A stretch of 64,000 nucleotides of DNA. It comes from CAWKGC01 sp963849005 (lineage in GTDB: Bacteria; Pseudomonadota; Gammaproteobacteria; Burkholderiales; Usitatibacteraceae). Positions 1 through 10,027 of this stretch are shown one piece after another. The number at the start of each line of letters is the position of its first letter. Position 1 is the first letter of the stretch. The position numbers were made by a program, and so were the translations under genes. Under the pieces are notes generated by a model. The model searched no databases. It saw only the letters and a list, made by a program, of their open reading frames with translations, and was not told the origin of the DNA. The stretch is from the NCBI GenBank assembly GCA_963849005.1, contig CAWKGC010000021.1, positions 372,001 through 436,000 on the forward strand, written 5' to 3'.

Positions 1-177
1 GGCGTGCTGCCCGAAGCGCGGGCGCACCTCTTCGAGCCGTTCTTCACCACCGACGCGCAGGGCACGGGGCTGGGGCTCTACATCGCCCGCGAGCTTTGCG
101 ACGGCAGCGGGGCGAACCTCGAGTACATCGACGATGCGACCGGGGGGCAGTTCCGCGTGACGATGAAGGGGGCATAG
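1..177 (+). CDS. pilS: Sensor histidine kinase, C-terminal fragment (PilS-like)
   Basis: The window opens inside a gene; only the last 58 codons are visible, ending in TAG at 175-177. The fragment carries the end of a HATPase_c domain: an FEPFFTT motif (F box) followed by GTGLGLYIAR (G2 box), which bind ATP in histidine kinases. The PilR-type response regulator starts 6 bases downstream, so this is most likely PilS, the membrane kinase that controls sigma-54-dependent pilin transcription. The sensing region lies outside the window, so the PilS name rests on the neighbour. Confidence 0.8.
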   Translation, partial: GVLPEARAHLFEPFFTTDAQGTGLGLYIARELCDGSGANLEYIDDATGGQFRVTMKGA

Positions 178-183
178 GGACAC

Positions 184-1561
184 ATGGCCGACAAATGCGT
201 GCTGGTCGTCGATGACGAGGACGACATCCGCGAGCTGCTGGTGCTGACGCTCTCGCGCATGGGCCTGGGCTGCGACACCGCCTCCACCGTTGCCGAGGCC
301 CAAGCGCTGCTCAAGACCCGCGCCTACGACCTCTGCCTCACCGACATGCGGCTGCCCGATGGCGACGGCCTCACGGTGCTGCGCCACATCGCGGAGCAGC
401 ACGGCAACACGCCGGTGGCGGTGATCACCGCCTTCGGCTCGACGGAAAATGCGGTGGCCGCGCTCAAGGCCGGCGCCTTCGACTACCTCGCCAAGCCGAT
501 CAAGCTCGAGCAGTTGCGCCCGCTGGTCGCCTCTGCGCTCAAGTTGCCGCGCGGCGGCCATGGGCGGCGCGCCGCCATCGGCGAGACGACGCTGCCGGGC
601 ATCCCGCGACTGCTCGGCGAGTCCGCGCCGATCCAGAAGGCGCGCGAGATGATCGGCAAGCTGGCGCGCTCGCAGGCGCCGGTGTACATCACGGGGGACT
701 CGGGCACCGGCAAGGAAGTGGCCGCGCGCTTGATGCACGTCGGCTCGGCGCGCGCGGACGCCGCCTTCGTCGCGGTCAACTGCGGCGCGATTCCCGAGAA
801 CCTGATGGAAAGCGAGTTCTTCGGCTACAAGCGCGGCGCCTTCACCGGCGCGGACGCGGACCGGATCGGCTACCTGCAGGCGGCGCAGAAGGGCACGCTC
901 TTCCTCGACGAGGTCGGCGACCTGCCGCTGGCGATGCAGGTGAAGCTGCTGCGCGTGATCCAGGAAAAGAAGGTGCGGCAGGCTCGGCGACACCGTGGAG
1001 GAGCCGATCGACGTGCGCATCATCTCGGCCACGCACAGGAACCTCGCCGACCAGGTCGATGCAGGCGAATTCCGCCAGGACCTCTTCTACCGGCTGAACG
1101 TGATCGAGCTGCGCATGCCGTCCTTGCGCGAGATCCCCGAGGACATCGAGGTGATCACCTCGAGCGTCATCGACAGGCTGACGCGCGCTTCGGGCAATCC
1201 CGCGCCGCGCATGTCGGACGAGGCGATGCTGGCGCTGCGCCGCTACGATTTTCCCGGCAACGTGCGCGAGCTCGAGAACATCCTCGAGCGCGCCATGGCG
1301 CTGTGCACGGACAACGTCATCGCCGAGCAGGACCTCTACCTCACCCAGGCCACGCAGCGCGACAAGTCCGCCAGCGCGGCCGCCGACGGCTCGCTCGGCA
1401 CGCGCGGCCTGCCGCTGCACGAGTTCCTCGACCAGCTGGAGAAGGAAGCCATCACCAAGGCGCTGGAAGCAACGCGCTTCAACAAGACCGCCGCCGCGAA
1501 GCTCCTCGGCATCACCTTCCGCAGCCTGCGCTACCGCCTCGACCGCCTGGGCATCGAATAA
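184..1561 (+). CDS. pilR: Sigma-54-dependent response regulator PilR (one frameshift)
   Basis: Activates sigma-54 promoters, typically pilin genes, when phosphorylated by PilS. Domains in order: receiver domain (residues 1-120, phosphoacceptor Asp54 in the LTDMRLPDG motif), AAA+ domain with Walker A GDSGTGKE and the sigma-54-contacting GAFTGA loop, then a Fis-type helix-turn-helix ending in SLRYRLDRLGIE, the usual PilR C-terminus. The reading frame breaks near 977-982: upstream it reads KLLRVIQEKKVRQ, and one base later the frame resumes with LGDTVEEPIDVRIISATHR. Removing one base restores an intact protein of about 458 residues. All motifs are present, so a sequencing indel is more likely than a true pseudogene. 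Start ATG 184 lies 6 bases after the kinase stop. Confidence 0.88.
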
Positions 1562-1583
1562 GCAAATAACCGACCAAAGAACC

Positions 1584-1680
1584 GGGGTCAGATACGCAAT
1601 TGGGGTCAGAGACGTAATACAAAGATGAAAATCGAAAAACGAGTTAACCGCCGATGGACGCCGATGGACGCCGATGAACC
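1584..1680. repeat. Intergenic repeats: GGGGTCAGA pair and a 10-bp tandem
   Basis: Two near-identical 17-mers, GGGGTCAGATACGCAAT (1584-1600) and GGGGTCAGAGACGTAAT (1602-1618), are followed by three copies of the 10-mer CCGATGGACG (1651-1680, the third diverged). Sequences of the GGGGTCAGA(G/T) type commonly flank REP-associated tyrosine transposases in beta- and gammaproteobacteria. No transposase is present here, so this looks like a solo remnant between pilR and the acetyltransferase gene. Confidence 0.6.
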
Positions 1681-1725
1681 TTGCCTGGTTGGTAATTCCG
1701 GGCCTGACCTGCAGACCGGCACGCC

Positions 1726-2250
1726 ATGAGTGCCGTCACGCTGGGCCGGCTTGACCACGATGCGCACGCGCCCGACTGGGCCGCGCTCGGCATGCTGCTG
1801 CAAGACGCGGTGGCCTCGGGCGCCTCGCTCGGCTTCTGGGCGCCTCTGGACGAGCTCTCCGCCGCCGCCTACTGGGAGGAGATCCGCGACGCCATGCCGC
1901 TCGGCCATAACCGGGTGGTGGTGGCGCGCTTCGAGGGCGCCATCGTCGGCTGCGTGGTGATCTTCGAGCACGAGAAGGAAAACGCGAAGCACCGCGCCGA
2001 CATCGCCAAGCTGATGGTGCACACCGAGTACCGCCGCCACGGCCTCGGCCGCCGCCTGATGGAGGCCGCCGAGAAGGAAGCGCGCGCGATGGGCAAGACG
2101 CTCCTCGTGCTGGACACGCGCACCGGCGACCCGGCCGAGATCCTCTACGTGCGAGAAGGCTGGCGCTGCGCCGGCGTGATCCCGCGCTACACCCACGAGC
2201 GCGACGGCTCCTTCCACGACACGAGCATCTTCTACAAGCACCTCGACTGA
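1726..2250 (+). CDS. GNAT family N-acetyltransferase
   Basis: A 174-residue protein with a Gcn5-related acetyltransferase fold. The core is visible around residues 85-120: a beta strand leading into the acetyl-CoA pyrophosphate loop RRHGLGRRLMEAAEKEARAM (R/Q-x-x-G-x-G/A), and a later strand TLLVLDTRTGDPAEILY. Near the C-terminus GWRCAGVIPRYTHERDGSFHD matches small-molecule acetyltransferases such as phosphinothricin or polyamine acetylases. The substrate is unknown. Its stop lies 2 bases before ampD, so the two are probably co-transcribed. Confidence 0.85.
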   Translation: MSAVTLGRLDHDAHAPDWAALGMLLQDAVASGASLGFWAPLDELSAAAYWEEIRDAMPLGHNRVVVARFEGAIVGCVVIFEHEKENAKHRADIAKLMVHTEYRRHGLGRRLMEAAEKEARAMGKTLLVLDTRTGDPAEILYVREGWRCAGVIPRYTHERDGSFHDTSIFYKHLD

Positions 2251-2252
2251 CG

Positions 2253-2825
2253 ATGTTCCCCGGCGAAAGCGAAGAGAAGCCGCCGCGCTTCCTCATCGAC
2301 ATCGCGGGCATGTGCGCGGGCGCGCGCTGGATCCCTTCGCCGAATTGCGACGAGCGCCTGGACGGCGACACGGTCGACCTCGTGATCCTGCACAACATCT
2401 CGCTGCCGCCGGGGGAATTCGGCGGCGAGGCAATCATCGACCTGTTCCTGAACCGCCTCGACGCGAACGCGCATCCGTATTTCGCGGACATCGCCGGCCT
2501 CGAGGTCTCCGCGCATTTCCTCATCCGCCGCGACGGCGACCTGATCCAGTTCGTGCCCTGCGAGCTGCGCGCCTGGCATGCCGGCGCGTCGAACTGGCAG
2601 GGGCGCGAGCGCTGCAACGATTTCTCGGTCGGCATCGAACTCGAAGGCACCGACGAAGTGCCCTTCACCGAGGCCCAGTACGCGACGCTCATCGACCTTC
2701 TCGATGCGATGTTCGTGCGCTACGGGCGACTGCCGCTCGCCGGCCACAGCGACGTTTCTCCCGGCCGCAAGACCGATCCCGGGCCCGCATTCGACTGGGC
2801 CCGCCTCGCGCACCTTCGCAAGTAG
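2253..2825 (+). CDS. ampD: 1,6-anhydro-N-acetylmuramyl-L-alanine amidase AmpD
   Basis: Cytoplasmic zinc amidase of peptidoglycan recycling; it cleaves the stem peptide from anhydro-muropeptides and keeps AmpR-type beta-lactamase induction off. The 190-residue length fits. Amidase_2 signatures are complete: VILHNISLPPGEFGG with the first zinc His, SAHFLIRRDGDLIQFVP, the RCNDFSVGIELEG strand, and the C-terminal GHSDVSPGRKTDPGPAFDW with the second His and the Asp ligand. No signal peptide is present, as expected for AmpD. An ampD-nrdA order is frequent in betaproteobacteria. Confidence 0.93.
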   Translation: MFPGESEEKPPRFLIDIAGMCAGARWIPSPNCDERLDGDTVDLVILHNISLPPGEFGGEAIIDLFLNRLDANAHPYFADIAGLEVSAHFLIRRDGDLIQFVPCELRAWHAGASNWQGRERCNDFSVGIELEGTDEVPFTEAQYATLIDLLDAMFVRYGRLPLAGHSDVSPGRKTDPGPAFDWARLAHLRK

Positions 2826-2841
2826 CTTTTCCCCGCGCCGT

Positions 2842-2887
2842 CAAGCCCCGCGAAAAGCCTTGATCCACGGGGCTTGCGGGCCGTTTT
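2842..2887 (+). terminator. Possible terminator after ampD
   Basis: Inverted repeat CAAGCCCCG (2842-2850) and CGGGGCTTG (2868-2876) with a 17-base loop, followed 7 bases later by TTTT. The stem is good, but the loop is long and the T-run is detached, so the call is weak. Confidence 0.4.
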
Positions 2888-3009
2888 CCCTCTGGAAAAG
2901 GCGGCCGAGCCAAGAATGGCGCGGGTTTCCGGCCATATTGCTCAAGTCTTACGCAAGAAGCCGTTGCAACTCCATGAAAAACCTCATGAAAAAATAGTTC
3001 AATCGGTGC

Positions 3010-3038
3010 TTGCCAAGCGCAGGGAGCGACACTAGAAT
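3010..3038 (+). promoter_or_regulatory. Candidate sigma-70 promoter of nrdA
   Basis: TTGCCA (3010-3015), a 17-base spacer, and TAGAAT (3033-3038). The -10 lies inside the first NrdR box, so NrdR binding would occlude polymerase. The implied leader to the nrdA ATG at 3246 is about 200 bases. Confidence 0.6.
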
Positions 3039-3075
3039 TTGTGCCTGACCTCACCTCCACCCACTAGATGTTGTG
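3029..3075 (+). promoter_or_regulatory. Pair of NrdR boxes upstream of nrdA
   Basis: ACACTAGAATTTGTG (3029-3043) and CCACTAGATGTTGTG (3061-3075) both resemble the NrdR consensus acaCwAtATaTwGtgt. They are 32 bases apart, the three-helical-turn spacing typical of NrdR operators. NrdR represses nrd genes when dATP is high. Assignment is by motif, spacing and context. Confidence 0.7.
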
Positions 3076-3080
3076 GATAG
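3072..3080 (-). promoter_or_regulatory. DnaA-box-like site at the nrdA promoter
   Basis: Reading the minus strand gives CTATCCACA, one mismatch from the DnaA box TTATCCACA. It overlaps the second NrdR box. DnaA is known to regulate E. coli nrdAB, and the nrdB-side promoter here carries a perfect DnaA box. Confidence 0.45.
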
Positions 3081-3245
3081 GCTGTTGGGAACCTTGTTGA
3101 AAAGCGGTGCACGGCTGGGCGCTTTCTCGAAGGAAATCATCAAGTTAGCCAGTGGGCCCAAGAGCCCGCAAAAAGCAGCCGGAACGGGCCTCGAGCGAGC
3201 CCGCCCGGACATCAAAAATCAGAGAAATTCCAGGAGATCGACCTC

Positions 3246-6129
<2,884 letters not shown>

Positions 6130-6154
6130 CGACTCGCGCGTGAAGCAGGGGAAG

Positions 6155-6179
6155 CGGCCGGGATTTCCCGGCCGTTTTC
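6155..6179 (+). terminator. Rho-independent terminator of nrdA
   Basis: Stem CGGCCGGGA (6155-6163) pairs with TCCCGGCCG (6166-6174), followed by TTTTCATTTT. It separates nrdA from the convergent hydrolase gene, whose stop lies at 6178. Confidence 0.8.
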
Positions 6180-6852
6180 ATTTTGCCGCGCGTTCTGTCG
6201 CGCTTGCCCACGCGTCGCCGAGATGGCGCGCGAACCAGTCCGAGCTCAGCCGCGCCACGGCCTCGAGCGTTCCCGGCTCCTCGAAGAGGTGGCTCGCGCC
6301 GGGCACCACGGCGAGCTCGCGCGGCCCGCGCAGCAGGGCGAGCGCCGCCTTGTTGAGCGCGAGGACCTCGCGGTCGTCGCCGCCGACGATCAGCAGCGTG
6401 GGCGCCCGGACGCGCGAAAGCGAAAGCTCGCCGGCAAGGTCGGGACGGCCGCCGCGCGAGACCACCGCCGCGACGCTCTGCGGCGCGCAGGCCGCCACCT
6501 GCAGTGCGGCAGCGGCGCCGGTGCTCGCGCCGAAAAGCCCCACGGGAAGCCTGGCCGTCGCCTCCTGCGTCCCGACCCAGTCGAGGACGCGTTGCAGGCG
6601 CCGGGCGAGGAACACGATGTCGAAGCGGTTCGCCGCGTCGCGCGCCTCGGCGGGCGTGAGCAGGTCCATCAGCAGCGTGCCCAGGTGGGAAGCGCGCAGC
6701 TCGCGGGCGACGAAGGCGTTGCGCGGGCTGCGGCTGCTCGAGCCGCTGCCGTGCGCGAACAGCACGATGCCCATTGCCTCCTCCGGGATGCCGAGGATCG
6801 CGTCGAGCGAAATGTCGTCGACGGGGATGCGGATCTCGCGTGCGTTGCTCAT
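6178..6852 (-). CDS. Alpha/beta hydrolase, dienelactone hydrolase-like
   Basis: About 224 residues with an alpha/beta hydrolase fold. IVLFAHGSGSSSRSPRN forms the oxyanion-hole region, GLFGASTGAAAALQVA carries the nucleophile elbow (G-A-S-T-G), LLIVGGDDREVL positions the acid, and VPGASHLFEEPGTL the catalytic His. Start ATG 6852 overlaps the stop of the upstream phosphoribosyltransferase gene by 4 bases (ATGA), so the two are translationally coupled. Fusions and pairs of this hydrolase type with a phosphoribosyltransferase are common in proteobacteria; the substrate is not established. Confidence 0.82.
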   Translation of the reverse strand: MSNAREIRIPVDDISLDAILGIPEEAMGIVLFAHGSGSSSRSPRNAFVARELRASHLGTLLMDLLTPAEARDAANRFDIVFLARRLQRVLDWVGTQEATARLPVGLFGASTGAAAALQVAACAPQSVAAVVSRGGRPDLAGELSLSRVRAPTLLIVGGDDREVLALNKAALALLRGPRELAVVPGASHLFEEPGTLEAVARLSSDWFARHLGDAWASATERAAK

Positions 6853-7484
6853 GCTTTTCTCCCGGCCGCGAGCGCGGCCATGACTTCGGCGTCTTCCACC
6901 TGGCCGAAGGTGCGGTAGAACTGCCCGACCGCCGAGAAGTCCTCCGGCGCGTGCAGGCACACCAATTCGTCGCAATGCGGACGCACTTTCTCGACGCTGT
7001 CGGGCGCCCCGACCGGCACCGCGCAGATGAGCCGCGCCGGTTTCCGCGCGCGCACGGCGTGCAGCGCGGCAATCATGGTGGCCCCGGTCGCGAGTCCGTC
7101 GTCGACCACGATGGCTACGCGGCCGGCCGGGTCGATCGGCGCGCGCGAGGGCGTGTAGCGCAAGCGGCGCTCGCGCATCAGTTCGAGCTGGCGCGCCTTC
7201 TCGCCCTCCAGGTAGGCCTCGGTCGCGCCGACTCTCGCCGCGTGGTCCGCGATGTATGCCCAGCCCATCTCGTCGATCGCGCCCACCGCGAATTCGGGGT
7301 TCGACGGGGCGCCGAGCTTGCGCACCAGGACCACGTCGAGATCGCCTTCCAGTTGGTCGGCGATGATGCGGCCCATCGGCACTGCGCCGCGCGGGATCGC
7401 CAGCACCAGCGGGTGGCGCCCGCGGCAGGCGGCCAGTGCGCGGGCCAGTTCATCCGCGGCATGGGCGCGATCCCTGAACAGCAT
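6849..7484 (-). CDS. Phosphoribosyltransferase family protein
   Basis: About 211 residues. The type I PRTase PRPP-binding loop is clear: VAIVVDDGLATGATMIAAL, with the two acidic residues. The N-terminal half contains PLVLAIPRGAVPMGRIIAD and DVVLVRKLGAPSNPEFAVGA, typical of the stand-alone family found beside dienelactone hydrolases. I chose ATG 7484 (MLFRDRAHAADELA), because homologous proteins begin with this FxDR segment; ATG 7508 is an alternative. First gene of a two-gene operon with the hydrolase, divergent from the kinase fusion at 7612. Confidence 0.82.
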   Translation of the reverse strand: MLFRDRAHAADELARALAACRGRHPLVLAIPRGAVPMGRIIADQLEGDLDVVLVRKLGAPSNPEFAVGAIDEMGWAYIADHAARVGATEAYLEGEKARQLELMRERRLRYTPSRAPIDPAGRVAIVVDDGLATGATMIAALHAVRARKPARLICAVPVGAPDSVEKVRPHCDELVCLHAPEDFSAVGQFYRTFGQVEDAEVMAALAAGRKA

Positions 7485-7546
7485 CCCGGCTACTCCTTCG
7501 TGCGGCAACGCATGGATCCATGTTCCTCCGGGCGCATGCGCCCTCG

Positions 7547-7587
7547 TTGACCGGGATCAATGGCGCCGGTCGGGGCCGCGCTAGCTT
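7547..7587 (+). promoter_or_regulatory. FNR/ANR-type operator with -10 element
   Basis: TTGACCGGGATCAA (7547-7560) matches the FNR-family consensus TTGAT-N4-ATCAA with one change. TAGCTT (7582-7587) follows after exactly 21 bases, placing the operator about 41 bases upstream of the expected transcription start (class II geometry) for the kinase fusion. The site lies between divergent genes, so it could also influence the phosphoribosyltransferase operon. Confidence 0.65.
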
Positions 7588-7611
7588 GAAATGAAGGCCA
7601 TTGAGGTCGTG

Positions 7612-9230
7612 ATGAGCACAGGTTTTTCCCGGCAGATGTCGCAATCGCCCGACACCGCGGCGAAGGGGAGCCTTGCGGCGCTCGCCACCGCGCTCGAGTC
7701 TCCCGCCTGCTACCCGCACCCTGTCGATCGCGTCGCGAGGCTCGAGACGCACATCTCGGTCGTGCTGCTCGCGGGCGACTTCGCCTACAAGTTGAAGAAG
7801 CCGGTCGACCTCGGCTTCCTCGATTTCCGCACGCTTTCCGCGCGCCGCGATTTCTGCGAAGCGGAGGTGCGCCTGAACCGCCGCACGGCGCCCGGCCTCT
7901 ACCTCGACGTCGTTCCGATCACCGGCACGCTGGAGGCGCCGCGCGTGGGCGGGCAGGGCGCTGCCCTGGAGCACGCAGTGCGCATGCGCCGCTTTCCGCA
8001 GGAGGCGTTGCTCGACCACCTCGCGCGCGCAGGGCTGCTGCAGCCGGCGCAGGTCGAGGCCCTTGCCCGCAACGTCGCGCGCTTCCACGCCTCGGCCGCG
8101 CGCGCGACGGCCGGCTCGGGATTCGCGACGCCCGAAGTCGTGCTCGACATCGCGCTCGACAACTTCCGCCAGGTCGAATCGGGCGGGGTGGCGCCCGGCC
8201 TGCGCGCGGCGCTCGACGAGATGCGCGGATGGACGCTTCGCGAACACCGGGCGATCGCGCCGCGCCTCGCGCGCGCCTTGCCGCAGGGCTTCGTCCGCGA
8301 GTGCCACGGCGACCTGCACCTGGGCAACCTCGTGCTGCTCGACGGTGCGCCGGTGCCGTTCGACTGCATCGAGTTCAACGAAAGGTTGCGCTGGATCGAC
8401 GCGATGAGCGACGTGGCCTTCGCGACCATGGACCTCGCGTACCACCGGCTGCCCGCTCTCGCGGCGCGCTTCCTCGACACCTGGGTGGAGGAGAGTGGCG
8501 ACCACGACGGGCTGGGCGTCTTGCGCTTCTACCTCGTGTACCGCGCGATGGTGCGGGCCACGGTCGCGAGCATCCGCGCGCGCCAGTCGGGCAAGGGCGC
8601 GGCGGATGCCGACACGCGCGGCCATCTCGCGCTGGCGAAGCGGCTCTCCGCGCGCGCGCCGCCCGCGCTGGTGCTGATGCACGGGCTCTCGGGGTCGGGC
8701 AAGACCACGGTGGCGCAGGCGCTGGTCGAGTCGCTCGGGGCGATCCGGCTGCGTTCCGACGTGGAGCGAAAGCGCCTGCATGGGCTTGCGCCGCTTGCGC
8801 GCGCCGAGGGCGAACTGGATGAGGGGCTCTACACGCCAGGCGAGAACGAGAGGACGTACCAGCGCCTTGGCGAACTCGCGCTGGACGTGATGAAGGCGGG
8901 TTGGCCGGTCGTGGTCGATGCCACGTTCCTGCAGTCCGCGCAGCGCGAGGCGTTTCGCGCGATCGCCGTTGCGGCGGGTGCCCGGTTCGCCATCGCGGAC
9001 TGCGTGGCCCCCGAGGCCACGCTGCGACAACGCATCGCCGCGCGGACTGTGTCCGAAGCGACGCCTCCGATGCCGGGCTCGCCGTGCTCGAAAGGCAATT
9101 TGCGGCCGCCGAGCCGCTCGCCGTTGCCGAGCGCGCCGAGGCGATCACGTTCGCGACGCAGGACCCCGCGGCGCAATCGGCCGCGATCGGGGCGCTCTCG
9201 AGGCGCCTCGGGATCGTCCGCGCTGGGTAG
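7612..9230 (+). CDS. Bifunctional phosphotransferase-like/AAA kinase protein (one frameshift)
   Basis: About 540 residues in two parts. The N-terminal half is aminoglycoside-phosphotransferase-like: FAYKLKKPVDLGFLDF, then a catalytic-loop match ECHGDLHLGNLVLL and a metal-binding-like FDCIEFNERLRWID. The C-terminal third is a P-loop kinase with Walker A MHGLSGSGKTTVAQAL. The frame breaks near 9054; reading CGGAAG for CGAAG restores SDASDAGLAVLERQ and the rest to the stop at 9228-9230. I chose ATG 7612, preceded by GAGG, because the candidate transcription start of the FNR promoter lies downstream of ATG 7591. The family (APH-like plus zeta-toxin-like kinase) has no firmly known substrate. Confidence 0.82.
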
Positions 9231-9273
9231 GGCGGAAGGGACTTCCAGGGCGTTTTCCCGGGGTTGTACCCGG

Positions 9274-9282
9274 TTATCCACA
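9274..9282 (+). promoter_or_regulatory. Perfect DnaA box upstream of the HNH-nrdB unit
   Basis: TTATCCACA matches the DnaA consensus exactly. It lies 16 bases before the first NrdR box of the same promoter. One box is not an origin of replication; a role in coupling nrdB expression to initiation, as described for E. coli nrdAB, is the likelier reading. Confidence 0.55.
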
Positions 9283-9297
9283 GGAAATCCACCGCTT

Positions 9298-9344
9298 CCA
9301 CAACATATCCGGGCTCGGCTTCCCGCCGACCCAAGATATTGTGC
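9298..9344 (+). promoter_or_regulatory. NrdR box pair upstream of the HNH-nrdB unit
   Basis: The distal half is CCACAACATATCCGGG (9298-9313, about 10 of 16 consensus positions). The proximal box ACCCAAGATATTGTGC (9329-9344) matches about 13 of 16. They are 31 bases apart, the expected NrdR spacing. This repeats the layout seen before nrdA and supports joint control of the two split nrd units. Confidence 0.6.
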
Positions 9345-9351
9345 TTTTTCC

Positions 9352-9381
9352 TTGACCTAGCGGGTTTTCTTGAGGCATTCT
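9352..9381 (+). promoter_or_regulatory. Candidate promoter of the HNH-nrdB unit
   Basis: TTGACC (9352-9357) is a good -35. The best -10 after 18 bases is CATTCT (9376-9381), which is weak. It lies just downstream of the NrdR pair and about 140 bases before the first gene. Confidence 0.4.
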
Positions 9382-9521
9382 TTCGACTGTCGCGAAGGTT
9401 CCGGGAAAGACTCTTTCGGCGCCCAGCAGGCAGTCGGTAAACACAAGAAAATCAACAGCTTGCCGCGCCAACCCGGCCGGAACATCCATTTTGGCTGCAG
9501 TGCTTCGACGGGAGGTGACCC

Positions 9522-9842
9522 ATGGCCGCAAACGCAACCGTATCCGCGTTGGAAGACCTGAAGCTCACCGCATGGGCAAACACGATGCCGATGGGCGGCA
9601 ACTCGAGCGGGTGGGAATTCCGCCGCGACTCGCAAGGCAACATGCTGCGCTATGGCGACTACGGCAACCGCAAGTCGCCCTTTGGATGGGAAGTGGAATG
9701 GATCGTGCCGCGCGCCATGGGCGGCAGGCCGGAGCCGGGCAACCTGCGCGCGCTGCAGTGGCGGGCGAGTGCGGCCAAGTCCGACAACCTGCCGCCGGGC
9801 CTCGTGGCCTCGGCGTCCGTCGGCGTGCTGTCGATCCGCTAG
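9522..9842 (+). CDS. Small HNH-like protein lacking the HNH histidine, upstream of nrdB
   Basis: 106 residues; a strong Shine-Dalgarno GGGAGGTG precedes ATG 9522. Residues 44-88 follow the HNH beta-beta-alpha pattern: RYGDYGNRKSPFGWEVEW, IVPRAMGGRPEPGNLRALQW, then AAKSD. In active HNH nucleases the segment reads WE(V/I)DHIVP; here the Asp-His pair is Glu59-Trp60, so the first catalytic His is missing while the later Asn (Asn74) and the fold residues remain. This suggests a DNA-binding or structural role rather than cleavage, unless the family uses other residues. It sits between an NrdR/DnaA-controlled promoter and nrdB, 185 bases before nrdB. Confidence 0.75.
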   Translation: MAANATVSALEDLKLTAWANTMPMGGNSSGWEFRRDSQGNMLRYGDYGNRKSPFGWEVEWIVPRAMGGRPEPGNLRALQWRASAAKSDNLPPGLVASASVGVLSIR

Positions 9843-9851
9843 TTGCAGCTG

Positions 9852-9986
9852 CGTCATCCCGGACTTGATCCGGGATCCAGTTAGAGCGTCATCCCGGACT
9901 TGATCCGGGATCCAGTTGGAGCGTCATTCTCGGGCTTGACCCGGGATCCAGTTAGAGCGTCATTCCGGGCTTGACCCGGAATCCAT
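9852..9986. repeat. Four tandem palindromic intergenic repeats
   Basis: Four copies of a 35-36 bp unit start at 9852, 9887, 9922 and 9958. Each has arms ATCCCGGA and TCCGGGAT around a short loop (CTTGA in the first two, variants in the last two), followed by TCCAGTTAGAG. This is a widespread proteobacterial intergenic repeat of the kind CGTCATCCCGGACTTG. It fills the gap between the HNH-like gene and nrdB and could form hairpins that modulate or separate their expression. Confidence 0.85.
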
Positions 9987-10027
9987 AAAAAGTGGCGCAA
10001 GCAAGCGCCAGCAACAGGAGTGAAAGA

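Noticed and set aside
9274..9282. Possible replication origin from a perfect DnaA box
   Set aside because: Only one perfect box, no AT-rich unwinding element and no dnaA or dnaN gene nearby; a role in nrdB control is likelier.
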